Source: Oxalobacteraceae sp. CFBP 13730
Lineage (GTDB): Bacteria > Pseudomonadota > Gammaproteobacteria > Burkholderiales > Burkholderiaceae_D
NCBI GenBank assembly: GCA_014841835.1
Contig: JACYUQ010000003.1
Coordinates: 310,001-374,000 of the forward strand
Direction: 5' to 3'
DNA length: 64,000 nucleotides
Below, one piece after another: positions 27,779 through 35,704 of this stretch. How positions within the stretch are numbered: the stretch's first letter is position 1; the number at the start of each line of letters is the position of its first letter. Under the pieces are notes generated by a model. It worked only from the letters and a program-made list of their open reading frames with translations, was not told the origin of the DNA and made no database searches. Position numbers and translations under genes: made by a program.

Positions 27779-28774
27779 TCAGAGTGGCACCATCGAGCCG
27801 GACAGACCGATGCCGCTCAGTTTGGCGCGCACTTTCTCTGCTTCTTCCTTGCTGAACGGGCCGACCCGCACGCGGATCAGTTCGCCAGACTTCTGGGTGA
27901 ACGAGGCAACGCCGGCAGCGCGCAGGCGGCTTTGCAGCTCGGTGACTTTTTCCTGGCTGGCCAGCGCGGCAACCTGCACCACGAAGCGTGGCGCCGGACC
28001 TTCGGCCTTGACCGTTTTCGGCTCGGGCTTGGCGGCTGGCTTGTCTTCGAGGATCGCGATGGCGCGCGCGGCGTCGTCAGGACGGGCCGGCTTGGCGACG
28101 TGCTCGGCTTTCGGATGCGACTCGGCGGCTTTCTCGGCGACCTTGACCGGCTTTTTCTCGGGCTCGGGCTTTTTTTCGGGTTCTGGCTTGCGCTCGGCCT
28201 TGACGGGTTCGGGCTTCGTCACCGGCTTGGCTTCGGGTTCGGCCTTTGGCTTGGCTTCAGGCTTCGGCTTGACGGTTTCGACCGGCTTGGCTGGCTCGAG
28301 CATGCGCATCGGTGGCACCTCGCTGGCGGTTGGCGCTGCGGCCACGGCGACCGGCGGCGTGCGCGTGCCAGCCGGCGGCGCCGGAACGGCCTCGATGATT
28401 TCTTCGTCGCTGTCGACGCTGGCCGTTGGCGCGACCTGCTCGGACGGGACCGGCAGCGGCGCTGCCTTGTCTTTGTCAGGGATGTGGATCGCGATGTCGG
28501 TGGCCAGCGGCTTGGGCTCGGAATCGAGCAGCATCGGCAAGGCCACGACGGCCGCCAGAACCAGCGCAATGGCGCCGACCAGGCGGCGGCGCGCGCGTTT
28601 TTTCTCGGGCAGGATCGGATCGCCACGGCTCGAGCGGCGACCGCCCTCACCGGCCGAGCTGGCGCGCTTGGAGCGTGCGCGCTCGGTGTAGGCGGCCTCG
28701 TCGTCCTTGACGAAGTGACCGCTGTCGCGAACAGTTTCTTGCTTGTTTTTAGTGCCGAACGAGAACAAGCCCAT
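27779..28774 (-). CDS. dedD: SPOR-domain cell-division protein (DedD-like)
   Basis: This protein has 331 residues. A short cytoplasmic basic N-terminal region (1-65) is followed by one membrane helix (about 67-85, GAIALVLAAVVALPMLL). A long disordered linker comes next (about 90-245), with Pro, Lys, Glu and Ala in near-repeats of the KPEPEKKPEPEKK type. The C-terminal SPOR domain (about 250-331, FVVQVAALASQEKVTELQSRL) binds denuded septal peptidoglycan. This is the DedD/FtsN-like layout, and its place between folC and cvpA matches dedD in related genomes. Confidence 0.9.
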   Translation of the reverse strand: MGLFSFGTKNKQETVRDSGHFVKDDEAAYTERARSKRASSAGEGGRRSSRGDPILPEKKRARRRLVGAIALVLAAVVALPMLLDSEPKPLATDIAIHIPDKDKAAPLPVPSEQVAPTASVDSDEEIIEAVPAPPAGTRTPPVAVAAAPTASEVPPMRMLEPAKPVETVKPKPEAKPKAEPEAKPVTKPEPVKAERKPEPEKKPEPEKKPVKVAEKAAESHPKAEHVAKPARPDDAARAIAILEDKPAAKPEPKTVKAEGPAPRFVVQVAALASQEKVTELQSRLRAAGVASFTQKSGELIRVRVGPFSKEEAEKVRAKLSGIGLSGSMVPL

Positions 28775-28786
28775 GCGATTGAGGTA

Positions 28787-30085
28787 TCAGTGTAGTGAGG
28801 ATTTACGGGCCGCCATCACGCCGGCAACCGTGTAGAACGAACCAAAGACCACAATTCTATCATTCTCCTCAACCCGGCTCAGCGCATTCGCGTAAGCGTC
28901 GGCGGGCGAATCGAAGACAGTCACCGAAAAATCGCCCGCTTTCGCGCCCGCTGGCTTCAATTGGGCGATCTTGTCGGCCAGTGCCGCAGGGTCGGCCGAG
29001 CGCGGCGAATCGAGGCGCGTGACGCACCAGTGATCGATGATTGATGCCATCGGTGCGATGACGGCGTCGATGTCCTTGTCGTCCATGATGCCGAACACCG
29101 CGTACGTGAAACGGTGGAAACCCATATTGCCGAGGTTTTGCGCGAGCGTCGCGGCGGCGTGCGGATTGTGGGCCACGTCCAGGACCTGGGTCGGCCGGCC
29201 AGCCAGCACCTGGAAGCGACCCGGCAGCTCGACCATTGCGAGGCCGGCGCGGGTTTCCTGGGCGCCGCACGGCAAGGTCATGCGCAGCGCCTCGAGGGCA
29301 GCCAGTGCAGCGGACGCATTGAGCAACTGGTTGGCGCCGCGCAGGGCAGGATAGGCCAGCGAGTTGCGGCGGCCAGTGCGGCCGGCAAAGCTCCACTGCT
29401 GCTGGTCGCCCTGGTAGTTGAAGTCGCGGCCGAGCAGCCACAGGTCGGCGCCGATGCTGGTCGCATGGTCGATCAGCGACTGGGGCGGCACCGGGTCACT
29501 GCAGATGGCGGTTTTGCCCGCGCGGAAAATGCCGGCTTTTTCGAAGCCGATTTTTTCCCGTGTGTCGCCCAGATAGGCTGTGTGGTCGATGTCGATGCTC
29601 GTGACGATCGACACGTCGGCATCGATCACGTTGACGGCATCGAGTCGCCCGCCCAGGCCGACTTCGAGGATGGCGACGTCGATCTCGCTCGTCGACAGCA
29701 GGTGCGCAATGGCCAGCGTCGTGAATTCGAAGTACGTGAGGTCGGTATCCCCGCGCGCGGCTTCGACGGCGTTGAAGGCGGCGATCAAGACATCATCGGA
29801 TGCCATCTCACCATTGATGCGGGCACGCTCGTTGAAGTCAAGAAAGTGCGGCTTGATGTAGAGACCGACACGGTAGCCCGACTGCAGCAGGACCGACTCG
29901 AGCATCGCGCAGGTCGAGCCCTTGCCGTTGGTGCCGGCCACCATGATCACGGGGCATGAAAACGCCAGCTGCAGGCGTTCCTTGACGGCGCGAACGCGGT
30001 CCAGGCCCATGTCGATATGGGTTTCGGCATGACGCGATTCGAGCAGCGCCAGCCAGTCGGGCAAGGTAGTCGGAAGTGGGGACAT
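28787..30085 (-). CDS. folC: Bifunctional folylpolyglutamate / dihydrofolate synthase
   Basis: This Mur-ligase-type enzyme of 432 residues adds glutamate to dihydropteroate and to folates. The P-loop GTNGKGSTCAML is near residue 50. The family motif SPHL appears in variant form as KPHFLDFNERARING. The GLGGRLDAVNV and DIDHTAYLG motifs follow, and the C-terminal domain has VLDVAHNPHAA. It lies in the accD-folC-dedD-cvpA-purF block. The dedD start lies 12 bases downstream, so they are probably one transcript. Confidence 0.96.
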   Translation of the reverse strand: MSPLPTTLPDWLALLESRHAETHIDMGLDRVRAVKERLQLAFSCPVIMVAGTNGKGSTCAMLESVLLQSGYRVGLYIKPHFLDFNERARINGEMASDDVLIAAFNAVEAARGDTDLTYFEFTTLAIAHLLSTSEIDVAILEVGLGGRLDAVNVIDADVSIVTSIDIDHTAYLGDTREKIGFEKAGIFRAGKTAICSDPVPPQSLIDHATSIGADLWLLGRDFNYQGDQQQWSFAGRTGRRNSLAYPALRGANQLLNASAALAALEALRMTLPCGAQETRAGLAMVELPGRFQVLAGRPTQVLDVAHNPHAAATLAQNLGNMGFHRFTYAVFGIMDDKDIDAVIAPMASIIDHWCVTRLDSPRSADPAALADKIAQLKPAGAKAGDFSVTVFDSPADAYANALSRVEENDRIVVFGSFYTVAGVMAARKSSLH

Positions 30086-30132
30086 GGTGCTCAGAAAAGA
30101 GAAAATCGGCGGGCAGTGCGGGAAAAGTTAAG

Positions 30133-30151
30133 GGCGGCCGCGGGGGCCGCC
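30133..30151 (-). terminator. Probable terminator or attenuator after accD
   Basis: GGCGGCC and GGCCGCC are separated by a five-base loop. On the minus strand the hairpin is followed by CTTAACTTTTCC. It lies in the 139-base gap between accD and folC and may lower read-through. Confidence 0.5.
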
Positions 30152-30224
30152 GTCTGGCATGCCCGCGCCGGTCGCCCCTGGCGATCATGTTCGCGGGTTG
30201 CCCTCGCGGCGGCCTGTGAATCGA

Positions 30225-31097
<873 letters not shown>

Positions 31098-31241
31098 ATT
31101 CTCTCCTTTGCGGCAAATCTTACAGTGGGGCGTAGTGTAGCCGCTCGGAGGCAGCTTGTCGAATCGTAGCAAGCCACCAATATTGCCAACAAGACATCTC
31201 CCATCACCCCGCAGCTGGACCGGTGGCGACCACCATCAACA

Positions 31242-31276
31242 ATGAGGGTCAGAGTCGAATTGTTTGACAACTTTCG
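31242..31276 (+). repeat. REP-like repeat copy R1
   Basis: This 35-base copy reads ATGAGGGTCAGAGTCGAAT and then GTTTGACAAC. It is nearly identical to R3 and R4 in reverse orientation. It stands alone in the low-GC stretch 31098-31483, which otherwise holds the accD upstream region and no gene. Confidence 0.85.
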
Positions 31277-31343
31277 ATAATTTCCCAATAAATAGCACCG
31301 ATCCTCGGCTGAATTCATGCCGCAACAGATCCTCTTTGCAATA

Positions 31344-31362
31344 TTGGGGACAGAGTCACATG
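31344..31362 (+). repeat. Degenerate repeat variant (GGGGACAGAGTC type)
   Basis: ATTGGGGACAGAGTCACAT shares the (G)ACAGAGTC core with the other copies but differs at the start. It looks like a second REP subtype or a decayed copy. Confidence 0.5.
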
Positions 31363-31390
31363 GATCAGCTAGATAATCAATTTCTCAACA

Positions 31391-31459
31391 ATTAGGGTCA
31401 GAGTAGATTTATTGGGCAATTCCTCAAAGTTGTCAAACAATTCGACTCTGACCCTAATT
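31391..31459. repeat. Inverted pair of REP-like repeats R2 and R3
   Basis: R2 (31391-31415, plus orientation) starts ATTAGGGTCAGAGT. R3 (31425-31459, minus orientation) ends CGACTCTGACCCTAAT. Together they make a 69-base palindromic element able to form a long stem, typical of REP-type elements mobilised by REP-associated tyrosine transposases. No transposase gene is present in the window. Confidence 0.8.
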
Positions 31460-31483
31460 TATTTACACGGCAATCTTGGGCAA

Positions 31484-31768
31484 TTATTTTGCTGGTGACG
31501 CGATTTCGTTGACGGTGTATTCGATACCGCCGAGGCGGGCGGCGACTACGTTGTATATCCATGCGCTGAGCATCCCGGACAGGTACATGATGACGATATA
31601 CGCAACGGTCACCATAACGACCATGCCAACACCTATGGACGGCATATCCAAGCCCGTCAGGAAGGCGAGGAGGACGATCGCCAGGATAGGCAGCGAGATC
31701 ACGAAATAAATTGCCGCCAGCATTTTTCCACATTGAGCCACTGCAATATGCTTGACACGCTTTTTCAT
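31484..31768 (-). CDS. Small membrane protein, DUF3566-like
   Basis: This protein has 94 residues and two strong membrane helices (about 16-38 and 45-70). It starts with a basic MKKRVKHIAVAQCGKML and has a C-terminal ARLGGIEYTVNEI. The pattern 'basic start, two helices, GGIE' resembles small DUF3566-like membrane proteins seen widely in proteobacteria; this is a tentative resemblance and no function is known. GAAGGAGTG lies upstream of the ATG, so it is probably expressed. It sits between repeat copies R3 and R4, in DNA of lower GC than its neighbours, which suggests it arrived or moved with the repeats. Confidence 0.7.
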   Translation of the reverse strand: MKKRVKHIAVAQCGKMLAAIYFVISLPILAIVLLAFLTGLDMPSIGVGMVVMVTVAYIVIMYLSGMLSAWIYNVVAARLGGIEYTVNEIASPAK

Positions 31769-31935
31769 CGAACACTCCTTCAGGTTGACCTACGAAGAGA
31801 TCAATTTACTGAAGGAAAATGAAAAAGCTTCATGCTTTCTCAACTGGCAGGATGGATGTGCCGATGCGACGGTAAAAAACCCATCGGCGATAAGCATCGC
31901 TGACCGGCTATCCAAGGATTCATCCGGCAATCGCC
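31769..31935. other. Low-GC segment without a gene, between the small membrane protein gene and R4
   Basis: No convincing reading frame is seen. It should hold the promoter of the small membrane-protein gene. A short palindrome (AAAGCTTCATGCTTT type) lies at about 31824-31838. Confidence 0.5.
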
Positions 31936-31970
31936 AAAAGTTGTCAAACAATTCGACTCTGACCCTAATT
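31936..31970 (-). repeat. REP-like repeat copy R4
   Basis: This 35-base copy is almost identical to R3 (one difference by eye over about 34 bases) and lies in the same orientation, 511 bases away. R3 and R4 bracket the small membrane-protein gene as direct repeats. Confidence 0.85.
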
Positions 31971-31998
31971 GGATTGCAATAATCCACAGGCAATCGTA

Positions 31999-32071
31999 AT
32001 GAGGGTCGGAGTCGAATTAAGTGACAACATTTTCCGAAGAAATTGCTCAATAATTCAACTCTGACCCTAAT
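31999..32071. repeat. Inverted pair of REP-like repeats R5 and R6
   Basis: R5 (31999-32028, plus) starts ATGAGGGTCGGAGTCGAATT. R6 (32051-32071, minus) ends CAACTCTGACCCTAAT. The two arms match at about 18 of 21 positions. The element ends 19 bases before the trpA stop codon, so it could also serve as a terminator or RNA-stabilising hairpin for the trp transcript. Confidence 0.8.
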
Positions 32072-32089
32072 CAGGCTTGCGCTGGCGAA

Positions 32090-32890
32090 TTAGCGGGCGT
32101 CGAGGGCGGTGCGGATGGTGGCGGTGAAGGCGCGGACGGCGTAGACGGCCTGGTCTGGCGGGCTGTTTTCGATTTCCTGGATGATGCGGCTGCCGATCAC
32201 GACGGCGTCGGCCACTTCGGCGACGGCTCTCGCCGTGGCGCCGTCGCGGATGCCGAAGCCCACGCCGATCGGCAGCTTGACGTGCTCGCGGATCGCGGCC
32301 ACGCGGCGGGCGACGTCGGCGGTGTCGATGGTGCCGGCGCCCGTCACGCCTTTCAGCGAAACGTAGTAGCTGAAGCCGCCACCGTACTGGGCCACTTGCT
32401 TGACGCGCTCCGTGGTCGACGTCGGCGCAAGCAGGAAGATCAGGTCCAGGCCGTTGTCACGCATTTCGGTTGCGAACGCGGCGCATTCCTCGGGCGGGTA
32501 GTCGACGACGATGGCGCCGTCGGCACCGGCTTCTTTTGCGCAGCGGATGAATTCGGTCTGGCCGATGCGTTCGATCGGATTCGCGTAGCCCATCAGGACA
32601 ACCGGCGTGTCGGGGTCGTTCTTGCGGAATTCGCGCACGAAGCCGAACACGTCTTTCAGGCCGACATTGAATTTCAATGCGCGCTCGCAGGCACGCTGGA
32701 TGACCGGGCCTTCGGCCATCGGGTCCGAAAATGGCACGCCCAGTTCGAGGACGTTGGCGCCGCCCTCCACCAGTGCGTGCATCAGCGGGACGGTCAGTTC
32801 AGGGCCCGGGTCACCCGCGGTGATGAAGGTAACGAGCGCGGTCTTGTTGTCCGCTTTAAGTGCGGTAAAAGTCTGTTCGATGCGGGACAT
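32090..32890 (-). CDS. trpA: Tryptophan synthase alpha subunit
   Basis: It cleaves indole-3-glycerol phosphate to indole, which is channelled to TrpB. It is a TIM barrel of 266 residues. The catalytic Glu is in [18 protein letters not shown]. The second catalytic acid lies in [11 protein letters not shown]. The phosphate-binding GVGFGIRDG and VIGSRI are present. It is the last gene of the trpF-trpB-trpA group on the minus strand. A hairpin lies in the trpB-trpA gap. Downstream is the REP-like repeat region instead of accD. Confidence 0.97.
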   Translation of the reverse strand: MSRIEQTFTALKADNKTALVTFITAGDPGPELTVPLMHALVEGGANVLELGVPFSDPMAEGPVIQRACERALKFNVGLKDVFGFVREFRKNDPDTPVVLMGYANPIERIGQTEFIRCAKEAGADGAIVVDYPPEECAAFATEMRDNGLDLIFLLAPTSTTERVKQVAQYGGGFSYYVSLKGVTGAGTIDTADVARRVAAIREHVKLPIGVGFGIRDGATARAVAEVADAVVIGSRIIQEIENSPPDQAVYAVRAFTATIRTALDAR

Positions 32891-32921
32891 GCTGGGTTCC
32901 TCTGGTAATCGGAAAAGGCGA

Positions 32922-32943
32922 CTGCCCCGGCTGGCCGGGGCAG
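32922..32943 (-). terminator. Hairpin between trpB and trpA
   Basis: CTGCCCCGGC and GCCGGGGCAG form a perfect ten-base stem with a two-base loop. On the minus strand it is followed by TCGCCTTTTCC. It could act as a partial terminator or an RNA-processing/stability element between the two cistrons. Confidence 0.5.
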
Positions 32944-32965
32944 GATGGCATGGTTGACGCCGGCA

Positions 32966-34219
32966 TCAGCCGAAATCAAGCCCCATCCGCTGCGCCACCG
33001 TGTGCATGTCCTTGTCGCCGCGGCCCGACAGATTGACCAGGATGATCTGGTCCTTCGGCAGCGTTGCCGCCAGCTTCACCGCGTACGCGATGGCGTGCGA
33101 CGATTCCAGCGCCGGGATGATGCCTTCGATGCGGCAGCAGTCGTGGAAGGCCTGCAGCGCCTCGTCGTCCGTGATCGACACGTACTCGGCGCGCAGCGTG
33201 TCCTTCAGCCACGCGTGTTCCGGCCCGACGCCCGGATAATCCAGGCCCGCCGACACCGAATGCGTCTCGATGATCTGCCCGTTCTCGTCCTGCAGCAGAT
33301 AGGTTCGGTTACCATGCAACACACCCGGCAGGCCGGAGGTCAGCGAGGCCGAGTGCTTGCCCGAATCCAGGCCCTCCCCTGCCGCCTCGACACCCACCAG
33401 CTTGACGCCCGGCTCGCCGATATACGGATAGAAGATGCCCATCGCGTTCGAGCCGCCACCGATGCAGGCGAGGACGTAGTCGGGCTGGCGTCCCGTCATC
33501 GCAGGCATCTGCACGCGGCACTCTTCGCCGATCACCGCCTGGAAGTCGCGCACCATCATCGGATACGGGTGCGGGCCGGCCACGGTGCCGATGATATAGA
33601 ACGTGTTTTCGATGTTCGTGACCCAGTCGCGCATCGCTTCGTTGAGCGCATCCTTGAGCGTTTTGGAGCCCGATTCCACCGGCACCACGGTCGCGCCCAG
33701 GAGCTTCATGCGGTACACGTTCTGCGCCTGGCGCTTGACGTCTTCGCTGCCCATGTAGATCACGCATTCCAGGCCGAAGCGCGCGCAGATGGTGGCCGTG
33801 GCCACGCCGTGCTGCCCGGCGCCGGTTTCGGCGATGATGCGCGGCTTGCCCATGCGCCGCGCCAGCAGCGCCTGGCCGATCACGTTGTTGATCTTGTGCG
33901 CGCCGGTGTGGTTCAGGTCTTCGCGCTTGAGGTAGATCTGCGCGCCGCCCGCCATCTCGGACCAGCGCCGCGCGTGGTACACGGGCGACGGCCGGCCGAC
34001 GAAGTGGGCCAGCTCGTAGCGGTACTCTTCGAGGAATTCCTGGTCTTGCGCGTACTTTGCGTAGGCTTCGCTCAGCTCGGCCAGTGCGTGCGTCAGCGTC
34101 TCGGCGACGAACGAGCCGCCGTAAGGGCCAAAGTGCCCTTGCGCGTTTGGCAGGGCGTAATCAGGGGTCTTGAACAGCGGCGCGGCGTTAGGCGCTGCCT
34201 TGAATGGGATGTTCTGCAT
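32966..34219 (-). CDS. trpB: Tryptophan synthase beta subunit
   Basis: This PLP enzyme joins indole and serine to make tryptophan. It has 417 residues. The PLP lysine is in [15 protein letters not shown]. The phosphate loop appears as [10 protein letters not shown], and the N-terminal [13 protein letters not shown] is diagnostic. The ATG at 34219 (MQNIPFK) lies inside the end of trpF, an overlap of 32 bases, so translation is coupled. A start further upstream would lie deep in trpF and is not supported. Confidence 0.97.
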   Translation of the reverse strand: MQNIPFKAAPNAAPLFKTPDYALPNAQGHFGPYGGSFVAETLTHALAELSEAYAKYAQDQEFLEEYRYELAHFVGRPSPVYHARRWSEMAGGAQIYLKREDLNHTGAHKINNVIGQALLARRMGKPRIIAETGAGQHGVATATICARFGLECVIYMGSEDVKRQAQNVYRMKLLGATVVPVESGSKTLKDALNEAMRDWVTNIENTFYIIGTVAGPHPYPMMVRDFQAVIGEECRVQMPAMTGRQPDYVLACIGGGSNAMGIFYPYIGEPGVKLVGVEAAGEGLDSGKHSASLTSGLPGVLHGNRTYLLQDENGQIIETHSVSAGLDYPGVGPEHAWLKDTLRAEYVSITDDEALQAFHDCCRIEGIIPALESSHAIAYAVKLAATLPKDQIILVNLSGRGDKDMHTVAQRMGLDFG

Positions 34220-34895
34220 GGTATGTCTCGCTATGAATAGTGGCATCGGCTGCCCGCACGGCCGCGACAAACGCGGCCATCTTGCGGGCGTCCTTGATAC
34301 CTTTTGCGGCTTCGACACCACTGCTGATGTCGACGGCAAAAGGCCGAACGCGTACGACACCGTCAGTGGTGTTGTGTACGTTCAAGCCACCACTCAAAAC
34401 GACCCGAGGCGCGAGCTCTTTTGGGATGAGAGACCAATCGAAGACCTTTCCTGCGCCGCCATAAGCGTCCACGTAAGTGTCAAGCAGAAGGCTTGAGAAC
34501 CATGGACTGGCGGTGCGGTATGCAAGCTCACATTCTAGCAGCGTGCCAGGGATCGTGTCAGGCTTGACCCGAAACGCGCGCATGAACGGGCGCTGGACGG
34601 CCGCCGCAATCGCCGCGCACTGCTCGACCGTCTCATCGCCATGGAACTGAATCAGTGCGAGCGGCATCGCCGCCGCGACTTCCTGCACCTCGGCGAGCGT
34701 CGGATTGACGAACAGCGCGACGCCGCTGACAAACGGCGGCAAGCCGGCACACAGGGCGCCCGCGCGCGCCGGCGTCACGTAGCGTGGGCTCTTCGGATAG
34801 AACACGAAGCCCAGCGCATCGGCGCCCACGGCGACAGCGGCGCTCAGGTCTTCTTCGCGGGTGATGCCGCAGATTTTGATACGGGTGCGTTGCAT
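34188..34895 (-). CDS. trpF: Phosphoribosylanthranilate isomerase
   Basis: It converts phosphoribosylanthranilate to CdRP in tryptophan synthesis. It is a TIM barrel of 235 residues. The catalytic cysteine is in [12 protein letters not shown], and the catalytic aspartate in [19 protein letters not shown] and VDISSGVE bind phosphate. The ATG at 34895 is fixed by the conserved start; truA ends eight bases upstream. The C terminus runs past the usual end and overlaps the trpB start by 32 bases. Confidence 0.96.
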   Translation of the reverse strand: MQRTRIKICGITREEDLSAAVAVGADALGFVFYPKSPRYVTPARAGALCAGLPPFVSGVALFVNPTLAEVQEVAAAMPLALIQFHGDETVEQCAAIAAAVQRPFMRAFRVKPDTIPGTLLECELAYRTASPWFSSLLLDTYVDAYGGAGKVFDWSLIPKELAPRVVLSGGLNVHNTTDGVVRVRPFAVDISSGVEAAKGIKDARKMAAFVAAVRAADATIHSETYHAEHPIQGSA

Positions 34896-34903
34896 GAGAG
34901 TCC

Positions 34904-35704
34904 TTACAACCAGGGCAGCGGCGCGACCGCTTCCTGCGGCAGCTTCCAGCATGGATCGTACTCGATCTTGGCAAAATACAGGCCGTCAGGCATGAAGGTC
35001 GGCGCGGCCACGTCGCGCGAGCGGCTTTCGAGCACCTCGTGCATCCAGTCCGGCTCTTGCCGTCCCAGCCCGACATACACGAGCGAGCCGACGATATTGC
35101 GCACCATGTGATGCAGGAAGGCGCTGGCGCGCAGCGTGAAGACGATGATATCGCCATGACGCTCGATGCGCACTTCGTGCATGTCCTTGACCGGGGTCTT
35201 GGCCTGGCAGCTCGAGGCGCGAAACGCCGAGAAGTCGTGCGTGCCGATCAGGTGGCGCGCGGCGTCGACCATGCGCTCGACATCGAGCGGCCGGAACATC
35301 CAGCCGGCGCGGTTCGACAGCAGCGCCGATGGCGTGGGATGGTTGTACAGCACATAGTGATAGGTGCGCGAGCGGGCCGAGAAGCGGGCGTGGAATTCCA
35401 GCCCGTCCTCGCCCAGAGGCACCTCTTTCGCCCAGCGTACGACAATCGAATCGGGCAGGAAGGTGTTCACGCCGCGCACCCAGGCTTGCGTCGGGCGCAC
35501 CAGATCGGTGTCGAAATGGACCACCTGCTCGATCGCGTGCACGCCGGTATCGGTACGGCCGGCACACGTGGTGGCCAGCGGCGTGCAGGCGAACTTCTCG
35601 AGCGCCATCTCAAGACGGTCCTGGACCGTATTGCGTTCCGGCTGTTTTTGGTAGCCGTTCCAACCGGTGCCGATATACTGGACACCCAGAACAATCCGCG
35701 TCAC
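34904..35704 (-). CDS. truA: tRNA pseudouridine(38-40) synthase
   Basis: It modifies uridines 38-40 in the tRNA anticodon arm. It has 266 residues. The catalytic aspartate is in CAGRTDTGVHA, near residue 57. Start is GTG at 35704, within a GTGA overlap with the fimV stop codon, so it is translationally coupled to fimV. The fimV-truA-trpF order is standard in Burkholderiales. Confidence 0.96.
   Translation of the reverse strand: MTRIVLGVQYIGTGWNGYQKQPERNTVQDRLEMALEKFACTPLATTCAGRTDTGVHAIEQVVHFDTDLVRPTQAWVRGVNTFLPDSIVVRWAKEVPLGEDGLEFHARFSARSRTYHYVLYNHPTPSALLSNRAGWMFRPLDVERMVDAARHLIGTHDFSAFRASSCQAKTPVKDMHEVRIERHGDIIVFTLRASAFLHHMVRNIVGSLVYVGLGRQEPDWMHEVLESRSRDVAAPTFMPDGLYFAKIEYDPCWKLPQEAVAPLPWL

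Noticed and set aside
28080-28400. Repeat-rich segment in dedD, first suspected as a tandem repeat array
   Set aside because: It is a low-complexity Lys/Pro/Glu/Ala linker common in SPOR-domain proteins. The DNA units are irregular.
31752-31982. A short plus-strand frame in the repeat region
   Set aside because: It runs through repeat R4 and has no ribosome-binding site. The minus-strand membrane-protein frame is better supported.
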